DNA from: Verrucomicrobiota bacterium
Lineage (GTDB): Bacteria > Verrucomicrobiota > Verrucomicrobiia > Opitutales > Opitutaceae
Assembly: GCA_023430565.1 (NCBI GenBank)
Contig: JAEZAD010000257.1
Coordinates: 1 to 16,350 of the forward strand
DNA length: 16,350 nucleotides
Reading direction: 5' to 3'
A model generated the notes under the pieces. That model saw nothing but the letters and a program-made list of their open reading frames with translations. It was not told the DNA's origin and did not search any database. Below, piece after piece: positions 1 through 8,416 of the stretch. The position numbers and the translations under genes were made by a program. How positions within the stretch are numbered: position 1 is the stretch's first letter; every line of letters starts with the position of its first letter.

Positions 1-1218
1 CCGCTCCTTGTCGAATCGCACGATCGTCAGGTCCGCATCGCGCCCGGCCACCACCGCGCCCTTCCGCTCCTCGATCCGAAACCGCCGCGCCACGTTTCCC
101 GCCAGCACCGCCGCCAGCCTCGGCAAACTCCGCTCCCCTTCCGATCCGTGAAACGCCTCCCCCAACAACAACTCGAACCCATGTTGCACGCCCGCAATCC
201 CGCCCCACGCCGCAAACAGATTCGCCGTGTCCTTCATCTCCGGCCGCGACGGCGAGTGATCCGAACCCACCGTCTGGATACGTCCCGCCTGCAGCTCCGT
301 CCATAAAGCCTTTCGCCGCTTCTCGTCGCGCAACGGCGGCGCACACTTCGCGATCGCCCCCAACCGCGCCACGTCCTTCTCGTTCAACAACAGATAGTGC
401 GGACACGTCTCCGCCGTCACATCCACGCGCAACGCCCGCGCCTCGTCGATCAGCGCGATGCCTTCCGGACTGCTCACGTGCACCACGTGCAACGCACACC
501 CCGTTTCCCCCGCCAGCTCCAGCGCCTCCCGAATCGCGCGCAACTCCACCTCCACCGGCCGCGACGCCAGATAGCCTTTCGCATCGGTCCGCCCGGCCGC
601 CTTCTCCGCCGCCGTCAACGTCGCCGCCAGCCGGTCATCCTCGGCGTGCACCGCCACGAGCATCCCCAGCTTCGCCGCCCGCTTCATCCCTTCCCGCAAT
701 ATCCTCGCATCCACCGCCTCGAAGCTCGCGATCCCGCTGTTGCACATGAACGCCTTCAACCCGATCGCCCCCGCATCCCGCAGCGCCGCCAGCTTGTCCA
801 GGTTCGCGGGCGTCAATCCGCCCCACAGCGCGAAATCCACGCACGCTTTCTCCTCCGCGATCCGCCGCTTCTCGCGCAACGCCGTCGCATCCAGCACCGG
901 CGGCTCCGAGTTCAACGGCATGTCGAAAAACATTGTCCCGCCGCCCGCCGCCAGCGCCGCGGAACCGCTCGCCAGACCTTCCCAATCCTCCCGCCCGGGT
1001 TCGTTGAAATGCACGTGCGCATCGATGATGCCCGGCAACACGTATCCACCTTTTGCATTCACCACCTCCGCGGCCTCCTCCCCGATCTCCGCCGCCACGC
1101 GCACAATCTTTCCGCGCTGCACCGCCACATCCGCCCGCACCACGCCCTCGGGCGTCACGACCTTCCCGCCCCGCACCATCAAATCCAGCCGGCTTTCTGT
1201 ATCTTCTCTTTTGCGCAT
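1..1218 (-). CDS. allB: Allantoinase, C-terminus cut by window edge
   Basis: Hydrolyses allantoin to allantoate in the cytoplasm, the entry step of ureide breakdown. The visible 406 residues follow the cyclic amidohydrolase fold. The metal site is complete: H68 and H70 in DAHVHFNEPG, K155 in GLKAFM (the lysine expected to be carbamylated), H191 in VAVHAED, H247 in HVVHVSS and D320 in GSDHSPS. These fit the spacing known for bacterial AllB. TAETCPHYL (residues 268-276) and KCAPPLR (291-297) are also typical of allantoinase rather than of dihydropyrimidinase or dihydroorotase. The family is usually about 450 residues, so some 40-50 C-terminal residues lie beyond position 1. The start is the ATG at 1216-1218; no strong ribosome binding site precedes it. 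It lies downstream of allC in the same direction, separated by a 130-bp gap filled by a repeat. Family identity is firm. Confidence 0.93.
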   Translation of the reverse strand, partial: MRKREDTESRLDLMVRGGKVVTPEGVVRADVAVQRGKIVRVAAEIGEEAAEVVNAKGGYVLPGIIDAHVHFNEPGREDWEGLASGSAALAAGGGTMFFDMPLNSEPPVLDATALREKRRIAEEKACVDFALWGGLTPANLDKLAALRDAGAIGLKAFMCNSGIASFEAVDARILREGMKRAAKLGMLVAVHAEDDRLAATLTAAEKAAGRTDAKGYLASRPVEVELRAIREALELAGETGCALHVVHVSSPEGIALIDEARALRVDVTAETCPHYLLLNEKDVARLGAIAKCAPPLRDEKRRKALWTELQAGRIQTVGSDHSPSRPEMKDTANLFAAWGGIAGVQHGFELLLGEAFHGSEGERSLPRLAAVLAGNVARRFRIEERKGAVVAGRDADLTIVRFDKER

Positions 1219-1238
1219 CGCTTTTACCGGTTGGAAAA

Positions 1239-1348
1239 CCCCAAGGACCGAGCTCCAAGCTCCAGAGAAGTCTCAAATTCCAAATCCCGAATTGGTCCTT
1301 GGTGCTTGGTCCTTCCCTGGAGCTTGGATCTTGGTTCTTGGAGCTTCC
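1239..1348. repeat. CTTGG-type intergenic repeat, copy A
   Basis: This gap between allC and allB is built from variants of CTTGGTCC, CTTGGATC and GGAGCTTGG and their complements. Two perfect nested inverted repeats are visible: TCCAAGCTCCAG (1254-1265) with CTGGAGCTTGGA (1317-1328), and CCAAGGACC (1241-1249) with GGTCCTTGG (1294-1302). The right end touches the allC stop codon. Positions 1317-1347 match 28 of 31 bases with 3627-3657 of copy B, in the same orientation. The transcript could fold into a long imperfect hairpin. Function is unknown. From memory, similar repeats are scattered in verrucomicrobial genomes, but I could not search for this. Confidence 0.85.
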
Positions 1349-2593
1349 TCATCGCGCCATCCGTTCGAGAAAATCCTCCAGCACGCGCAACGCCACCCCC
1401 AAATCCGCGGGCGACGCATACTCGTCCGGATGATGACTCAACCCGTCACGGCAACGCACAAACAGCATCGCCGCCTCCGTCAGCTTCGCCATCACCACCG
1501 CATCATGCCCCGCCCCGCTCACCAGCTCGAGCGACCGCCCCTGCACCGCGGCCACGCTCCGGTTCAATAGCCGCACCAACGGCCGCGCGCAACGCGTCGC
1601 CGGCGACCGCATCGTCTCCTCCCACTCGAATCCGAGCCCGCGCATCTTCGCGATTTCCCGCCCGCGCGTGATCAACGCCTTCACCGCCCGCGCGCACGTC
1701 GCGTCACCCGGATGCCGCACATCGAGCGAGAGCACCGTCTCGCCCGGAATCACATTCGACGCGCCTCCCGACACCGCGATCGTTCCCACCGTCGCCACCA
1801 GCGAGGCTTCCCCGCGCGCCTGCTTTTCCACCGCCAGCACAAACTCCGCCGCGCCCGCCAGCGCGTCCTTCCGCAGCCCCATCGGCGTCGTGCCCGCATG
1901 TCCCGCCTTCCCGCGAAAAACGATTCGCCCCCGCGTCTGACTCGCAATCGCCGTCACCACACCCACCGCCAGCCCCTCCGCCTCGAGCACCGGCCCCTGC
2001 TCGATATGCACCTCCACATACCCCAAAAGCTCGCGCTTCGCATGCGCCGCCTTGGGCAACACGAACCTTCTCCCCGCATGCGCCTCGATCGCCTCGCGCA
2101 ACGAAATCCCGCGCGCATCGCGCAACTGCAAATCCGCCGCCGTCAGCCGCCCCGCATACGCCTTGCTGCCGAGATACGCTCCCGCGAACCGCACCGCCTC
2201 TTCCTCCGAAAATCCCAACACCTCCACCGCAAACGGCAGCTCCACGCCGCGCCGCCGCAACTCCGCCAGCGCCACGATCGGCAACACCACGCCGACCGCC
2301 CCGTCGAACCGGCCCGCGTTTCGCACCGTGTCGAGGTGCGACCCCAGCAGCAGCGTCTTCGCCCCCGGCCGGGCTCCTTCGCTTCGCCCGATCACGTTGC
2401 CCGCTTCGTCCTCGCGCACCGTCATCCCCGCCGCGCGCATCCAACCCGCCACCCGCGCATTCGCCCGCGCCATCGCCGGCGAAAGAAACGTCCGCGTCAA
2501 CCGGTCCGCCTCCTCCGACACCCGCCCCAACTCATCGAGCCGCCGAGCCACCAACCGGGCGCCGTTCGTCATCGTGGTCTTCCGCGTCCGCAT
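1349..2593 (-). CDS. allC: Allantoate amidohydrolase (M20 family; AllC/carbamoylase-like)
   Basis: Probably converts allantoate to ureidoglycine or ureidoglycolate with loss of ammonia and CO2. It is a 414-residue, two-metal M20 peptidase-fold amidohydrolase, the normal length for AllC and N-carbamoyl-amino-acid hydrolases. Expected metal ligands are present: H86 in GSHLDTV, D97 in RFDGAVGV, E131/E132 in GFSEEEAVRF, H196 in EVHIEQGPVLE and H387 in LSHHPDE. GHAGTTPM (231-238) and SGAGHDAV (359-366) are family signatures. Allantoate specificity rests mainly on the neighbours; sequence alone would also fit N-carbamoyl-L-amino acid or beta-ureidopropionate hydrolase. The ATG at 2593 shares its A with the uraH stop (TGATG), implying translational coupling. 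An alternative ATG at 2572 has GGAAG six bases upstream and would remove seven residues. Confidence 0.85.
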   Translation of the reverse strand: MRTRKTTMTNGARLVARRLDELGRVSEEADRLTRTFLSPAMARANARVAGWMRAAGMTVREDEAGNVIGRSEGARPGAKTLLLGSHLDTVRNAGRFDGAVGVVLPIVALAELRRRGVELPFAVEVLGFSEEEAVRFAGAYLGSKAYAGRLTAADLQLRDARGISLREAIEAHAGRRFVLPKAAHAKRELLGYVEVHIEQGPVLEAEGLAVGVVTAIASQTRGRIVFRGKAGHAGTTPMGLRKDALAGAAEFVLAVEKQARGEASLVATVGTIAVSGGASNVIPGETVLSLDVRHPGDATCARAVKALITRGREIAKMRGLGFEWEETMRSPATRCARPLVRLLNRSVAAVQGRSLELVSGAGHDAVVMAKLTEAAMLFVRCRDGLSHHPDEYASPADLGVALRVLEDFLERMAR

Positions 2594-2937
2594 CAGCTTC
2601 CCCGATACGTGCTATACGCCCACGGCGTCACGAGCAGCGGCACATGATATCCCGCCGCCGCATCGCTGATCGCGAAACGCACCGGCACCTCATCGAGAAA
2701 AACGCACTCCACTCCGCGCGCCGTGAAATATTCCTTCACGAAAAACACCAGCTCGTAGCTCCCCGCCACGACCTCCTCCGCGCTCAACAACGGCCCGTCC
2801 GTCCGCCCGTCCACATTCGTCGTCACCGTCTTCACTTTCTCCGTCCCGCCATCGCGCCGCCAAAGCTCGATCCGCATCCCCGCCGCCGGCCGCCCCGTCG
2901 TCAGGTCCAGAACGTGTGTGCTTAATTTTGCAGCCAT
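2593..2937 (-). CDS. uraH: 5-hydroxyisourate hydrolase (transthyretin-related)
   Basis: Opens 5-hydroxyisourate, the unstable product of urate oxidation, to OHCU. The 114-residue protein has the family hallmarks: H8 in STHVLD near the start, R45 in TNVDGRTDGPL, H98 in YHVPLLVTPW and the C-terminal YSTYRGS, which contains the diagnostic YRGS tetrad. I chose the ATG at 2935-2937 because MAAKLSTHVLD matches the usual N-terminus. The frame is open to 2985, but the extra 16 residues resemble translated repeat sequence. There is no signal peptide, so the protein is cytosolic. The gene lies between uraD and allC, and its stop overlaps the allC start by one base. Confidence 0.95.
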   Translation of the reverse strand: MAAKLSTHVLDLTTGRPAAGMRIELWRRDGGTEKVKTVTTNVDGRTDGPLLSAEEVVAGSYELVFFVKEYFTARGVECVFLDEVPVRFAISDAAAGYHVPLLVTPWAYSTYRGS

Positions 2938-2945
2938 CGGAGTTG

Positions 2946-3016
2946 CCCGCGAATCACGCGGATGGACTCGAATGATCCAAGCCAATTCCTTCGCGGCTTT
3001 TCGCGTGTTTCGCGGG
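2946..3016. repeat. CGCGAA-type inverted repeat between uraD and uraH
   Basis: The left arm CCCGCGAATCACGCGGA (2946-2962) pairs with TTCGCGTGTTTCGCGGG (3000-3016) at 15 of 17 positions across a 37-base loop. It almost fills the 83-bp gap between the uraD stop and the uraH start. In the transcript it would form a stable hairpin that could protect the upstream message or weaken read-through. It has no T-run, so it is not a standard intrinsic terminator. It may be a dispersed intergenic repeat. Confidence 0.7.
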
Positions 3017-3020
3017 AAGA

Positions 3021-3527
3021 TCAGGTTTCAACGACATCCTCCAATCGCAACCAGGCAATCTTCTCGATCTCCGCCAGCGCCGCGGCCCGTTCCTGCTCCG
3101 CCGAATTTCCCATCCTTTCCTGCATCGCCCGAAAAATCGCCTCCCGCGCATTCAAGCGTGCACAAATGATGAAGGGAAAACCGAACTTCTCCCGATACGC
3201 CGCATTCAGCGCCTGAAATCGCGCCAGCTCCTCCGCACTCATCCGATTCAGCCCCGCGCTCGCCTGCTCCTTCTTCGACTCCGCCGTCAACTGATTCTGC
3301 TGCGCCAGCCGCCCCGCCAGATCCGGATGCGCCCGAATCAACGCCATCTGCCGCTCCTCCCCCGCCCCCCGCATCGTCGCACACAATTCCGCATGCAAAT
3401 GCCCCGCATCCCGAAACGGCCGCCGCCCCCACGTCTCTTCCGCCACCCACGGCGAATGCTCGAACAAATGTCCCAGCGAGGCGGTGAAACTCATCAGATC
3501 AGCTGAGTTGATTTCCTCGATCTTCAT
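3021..3527 (-). CDS. uraD: OHCU decarboxylase
   Basis: Decarboxylates 2-oxo-4-hydroxy-4-carboxy-5-ureidoimidazoline stereospecifically to S-allantoin, acting directly after UraH. The 168-residue protein is of family length and all-helical in character. The catalytic His is H67 in RAHPDLAG, and SKKEQASAGL (84-93) carries the conserved E87/Q88. NAAYREKFGFPFIICA is the classic C-terminal family signature. The start is the ATG at 3525-3527, preceded by a good ribosome binding site (GGGGAAG about six bases upstream). The frame extends to 3593, but that part is repeat-derived. It is the first gene of the uraD-uraH-allC run, following repeat copy B. Confidence 0.95.
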   Translation of the reverse strand: MKIEEINSADLMSFTASLGHLFEHSPWVAEETWGRRPFRDAGHLHAELCATMRGAGEERQMALIRAHPDLAGRLAQQNQLTAESKKEQASAGLNRMSAEELARFQALNAAYREKFGFPFIICARLNAREAIFRAMQERMGNSAEQERAAALAEIEKIAWLRLEDVVET

Positions 3528-3545
3528 ACGTCTTCCCCGCCTCGA

Positions 3546-3657
3546 AGATCCAAGATCCAAGCACCAAGCTCCTGAGCATCTCCAGTCCTCCAACCCTCCG
3601 CTTGGTTCTTGTTCATTGGTGCTTCACTGGAACTTGGATCTTGGTGCTTGAAGCTTC
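3546..3657. repeat. CTTGG-type intergenic repeat, copy B
   Basis: Second copy of the element found between allC and allB, here between the aceB stop and the uraD start. The 12-base arm CCAAGATCCAAG (3550-3561) pairs perfectly with CTTGGATCTTGG (3633-3644). Positions 3627-3657 match copy A (1317-1347) at 28 of 31 bases, in the same orientation relative to transcription and again close behind a stop codon. The middle differs from copy A, so the ends are better conserved than the centre. Confidence 0.85.
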
Positions 3658-3678
3658 TCCTGCCCGTCAGGGCAGGAG
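3657..3678 (-). other. Stem-loop spanning the aceB stop codon
   Basis: CTCCTGCCC (3657-3665) and GGGCAGGAG (3670-3678) form a perfect 9-bp stem with a 4-base loop. On the transcribed strand, three of the four loop bases are the aceB stop codon TGA. There is no U-tract, so it is more likely an mRNA 3'-end stabiliser, or the inner edge of the adjoining repeat, than an intrinsic terminator. Confidence 0.6.
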
Positions 3679-5256
3679 CTCATACGCCGGCAGCGACAAA
3701 AACTCGTCGAACTCCTCGCTCCTCACCATCCGCATAAACAACTCCGTCGCCTCCGGAAACCGCCCGCCCTCATACGCCGCCGTCCCATACTCCTCGCGAA
3801 TCTTGGCCAGCTCCTCCGTCAGCAGTTTCTCGTAAAGCTCGATCGTCACCGCGCGCCCATCGTCGAGCTTCGCCCCAAATTTCAACCACTGCCACAGCTG
3901 CGACCGCGAGATCTCCGACGTCGCCAGGTCCTCCATCAGATGATGAATCGGCTCCGCACCCGACCCGCCCAGCCACGCCTCCAAATAGCGGATACCGACA
4001 TGAATGTTCCAACGCACGCCGTTCTCCGTGATCGGCCCGTCTAGCGGCGCCAACAAATCCGCCGCCGTGATCTTCACGTCGTGCGTTCTCTCCAACTGAT
4101 TCGACCCGCGCATGTGCTCCGCAAACGCGTCGATCGCCGTCTGCACCAGTCCCGGATGCGCCACCCAGGTCCCGTCGAAACCATCGCTCGCCTCGCGCAA
4201 CTTGTCCGCCCGCACCTTCGCCAGCGCCGCCGCATTCGCCTCCGGATCGTCGCGAATCGGAATCTGCGCCGCCATCCCGCCCATCGCATACGCGCCGTGC
4301 CGATGACACACGTTGATCACATGCAAACAATACGCGCGCAGGAACGGCACGTTCATCGTGATCAGCGTCCGGTCCGGAAACACATGCGCCCGGTGATTCC
4401 GAAATTTTTTCACCATGCTGAACATGTAGTCCCACCGCCCGCAGTTCAGCCCCGACGCATGCTCGCGCAACTCATACAGAATCTCCTCCGCCTCGAAACA
4501 CCCCGTGATCGTCTCCACGAGCACCGTCGCACGCACCATCCCGCGTGGAATCCCCAGCTCCCCCTGCGCGTGCACGAACACGTCGTTCCACAACCGCGCT
4601 TCGCGATGACTCTCCAGCTTCGGCAGATAAAAATACGGCCCGCTCCCCCGCGCGATCAGCGCCTTCGCGTTGTGAAAAAAATACAGCCCCCAGTCGAACA
4701 GCGACGCCGACACCCGCTGCCCTTCCATCAACACATGCTTCTCCTCCATATGCCACCCCCGCGGCCGCGCCACGATCGTCGCGACCTTCTCCTTGAGCGC
4801 ATACTCCTTCCCCTCCGGCGACGTGTAGCGAATCGTCCGCCGCACCGCGTCGCGCATGTTGATCTGCCCTTCCATCACGTTCGCCCACGTCGGCGAATTC
4901 GCGTCCTCGAAATCCGCCATCCAGCACTGCGCCCCCGAGTTCAGCGCATTGATCGCCATTTTCCGCTCCACCGGTCCCGTGATCTCCGTCCGTCGATCAA
5001 CCAAATCCGGCGGCACCGGCGCCACCTTCCATTTGCCCCCGCGGATGTGCGCCGTTTCCGGCAAAAAATCCGGCAGCTTCCCCGCGTCGATCTCCCGCTG
5101 ACGCTCCGCGCGTCTCGCCAGCAGTTCGCTCCGTGGCCCGCCGAATTTCCGGAAAAGTCCCCCGATGAAACGGCACGCCTCCGGCGTGAGAATCTCCGCA
5201 TACCGGTCGTTCATCGGCCCGACGATCTCGAGCCCTTCGATCACAACAGATGACAT
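3667..5256 (-). CDS. aceB: Malate synthase A
   Basis: Condenses glyoxylate with acetyl-CoA to give malate and CoA. At 529 residues it matches the isoform A length (about 530) and not the roughly 720-residue isoform G. Catalytic residues are visible: R166 in ARPRGWHMEEKHV, E248 in VLVETITGCFEAEE, the Mg-binding D276 in GRWDYMFS, and the acid D443 in MEDLATSEISRSQ. GPYFYLPKLES (206-216) is also a family signature. I start at the ATG at 5254-5256 (MSSVVIEGLEI). The frame stays open to 5901, but that part is antisense to guaD and shows no homology. No strong ribosome binding site is seen. No isocitrate lyase gene is next to it; instead it sits at the head of a ureide cluster, which suggests that it disposes of purine-derived glyoxylate. 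Confidence 0.96.
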   Translation of the reverse strand: MSSVVIEGLEIVGPMNDRYAEILTPEACRFIGGLFRKFGGPRSELLARRAERQREIDAGKLPDFLPETAHIRGGKWKVAPVPPDLVDRRTEITGPVERKMAINALNSGAQCWMADFEDANSPTWANVMEGQINMRDAVRRTIRYTSPEGKEYALKEKVATIVARPRGWHMEEKHVLMEGQRVSASLFDWGLYFFHNAKALIARGSGPYFYLPKLESHREARLWNDVFVHAQGELGIPRGMVRATVLVETITGCFEAEEILYELREHASGLNCGRWDYMFSMVKKFRNHRAHVFPDRTLITMNVPFLRAYCLHVINVCHRHGAYAMGGMAAQIPIRDDPEANAAALAKVRADKLREASDGFDGTWVAHPGLVQTAIDAFAEHMRGSNQLERTHDVKITAADLLAPLDGPITENGVRWNIHVGIRYLEAWLGGSGAEPIHHLMEDLATSEISRSQLWQWLKFGAKLDDGRAVTIELYEKLLTEELAKIREEYGTAAYEGGRFPEATELFMRMVRSEEFDEFLSLPAYELLP

Positions 5257-5370
5257 GGGAAAGGATGTGCGTGTCTGCCTCTTGAAAGATACCCGGCACC
5301 ACTGCCTGTCAGCCGTATTTTGGCAACAAGCTCGCCAGCGGGCCCGCTCGTTGCAGAATTCGCGCCACTC
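5257..5370. promoter_or_regulatory. Divergent aceB/guaD intergenic control region
   Basis: These 114 bp must carry the guaD promoter and probably the aceB promoter. No convincing -35/-10 pair was found. Two symmetric elements are present just ahead of guaD: the perfect 12-base palindrome AGCGGGCCCGCT (5337-5348), and an imperfect pair GCAACAAGC (5323-5331) / GCTCGTTGC (5346-5354) matching at eight of nine bases. Either could be an operator for a purine-responsive regulator; that is inference. Confidence 0.4.
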
Positions 5371-5841
5371 ATGTCCCAGGAAACATTCATGCGCGAAGCG
5401 ATTCGCCTTGCCGACGAAGGCATGCGCACCGATCGCGGCGGCCCCTTCGGCTGCGTCATCGTGCGCCGCGGCGAAATCGTCGCCCGCGGCAACAACCGCG
5501 TCACCTCCACCAACGACCCCACCGCCCACGCCGAGGTCACCGCCATCCGCGAAGCCTGCCGCACGCTGAACACGTTCCAACTCGACGACTGCGAACTCTA
5601 CACCAGCTGCGAACCCTGCCCCATGTGCCTCGCCGCGATCTACTGGGCCCGCATCCCGTCCGTCTTCTACGGCAACACCCGCGCCGACGCCGCCGCGATC
5701 GGCTTCGACGACGACTTCATCTACCAGCAAATCCCGCTCCCGCCCGAGCAGCGCACCGTCAAGATGACCCCCCTCCTCCGTGACGCCGCCCAATCCACCT
5801 TCCGCACCTGGTCCGAAACCCCCGACAAGCTCCGCTACTGA
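5371..5841 (+). CDS. guaD: Guanine deaminase (cytidine-deaminase fold)
   Basis: Deaminates guanine to xanthine, feeding the purine ring into oxidation. The 156 residues equal the length of the Bacillus subtilis GuaD type, and key positions agree: zinc ligands H53, C83 and C86 with the proton-shuttling E55 in TAHAEVTAIR and SCEPCPMC, and D114 in GFDDDFIY, a motif that separates guanine deaminases from the tRNA deaminase TadA. The C-terminal aromatic residue expected to close over a partner active site is present (KLRY). The ATG at 5371 is preferred; an in-frame TTG at 5320 would add 17 residues without homology. No clear ribosome binding site is seen. It is divergent from aceB and convergent with glgX, with a 131-bp gap holding no obvious terminator. 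Confidence 0.94.
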   Translation: MSQETFMREAIRLADEGMRTDRGGPFGCVIVRRGEIVARGNNRVTSTNDPTAHAEVTAIREACRTLNTFQLDDCELYTSCEPCPMCLAAIYWARIPSVFYGNTRADAAAIGFDDDFIYQQIPLPPEQRTVKMTPLLRDAAQSTFRTWSETPDKLRY

Positions 5842-5972
5842 CGACAACAACCCTCGTTCCGTCCCAAAAACGGCCGTGAGCCGCCCGCTCCTGGCCAACA
5901 CCTGGTCTACGCGCCAGATCCCTTAGTGTCGCGAGACGGGCGCGCAGGCTCGGGCAACCCAGCTACGCCCCC

Positions 5973-8261
<2,289 letters not shown>

Positions 8262-8326
8262 CAGGAGCTCGCCGCCGACAGGAAAACGCCTGCCGCGTTC
8301 CAGTCAGGATCCCCGGTCCCGGCGTC

Positions 8327-8353
8327 TTGATTTTTCCCAATACCCGCTAAACT
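8327..8353 (+). promoter_or_regulatory. Possible sigma-70-like promoter for htpG
   Basis: TTGATT (8327-8332) and TAAACT (8348-8353) are separated by 15 bases, about 64 bases ahead of the htpG ATG. Each hexamer matches four of six consensus bases, and the spacer is two bases short. It is the only AT-rich patch in this GC-rich gap. No CIRCE inverted repeat was seen. Weak support. Confidence 0.25.
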
Positions 8354-8372
8354 AGCCGGCTCTTCACTTTTA

Positions 8373-8403
8373 AGCTCTCAACGCTCAACCCTCAGCTCTC
8401 AAC
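8373..8403. repeat. AGCTCTCAAC direct repeat in the htpG leader
   Basis: AGCTCTCAAC occurs at 8373-8382 and again at 8394-8403, with the degenerate unit GCTCAACCCTC between them, immediately before the htpG start. The sequence is pyrimidine-rich and contains no Shine-Dalgarno sequence, although it occupies the place where one would be expected. Confidence 0.65.
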
Positions 8404-8416
8404 TAACCCACCCAAC

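Noticed and set aside
1..1218. Dihydropyrimidinase or dihydroorotase
   Set aside because: Residues such as DAHVHFNEPG with ETCPHYL and GSDHSPS, plus uraH and uraD beside it, fit allantoinase better.
397..2669. Several long plus-strand open frames rich in Arg, His and Pro opposite allB, allC and uraH
   Set aside because: Low-complexity shadows of the GC-rich minus-strand genes, without recognisable motifs.
5371..5841. tRNA adenosine deaminase TadA
   Set aside because: The zinc motif is shared, but GFDDDFIY, the 156-residue length and the purine-cluster context indicate guanine deaminase.
5257..5901. N-terminal extension of malate synthase by 215 residues
   Set aside because: The frame is open only because it is antisense to the GC-rich guaD gene; the family starts at MSSVVIEGLEI and 529 residues is the normal length.
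8262..8416. CIRCE or heat-shock sigma-32 type promoter for htpG
   Set aside because: No TTAGCACTC-N9-GAGTGCTAA-like inverted repeat and no convincing heat-shock -35/-10 pair could be found.
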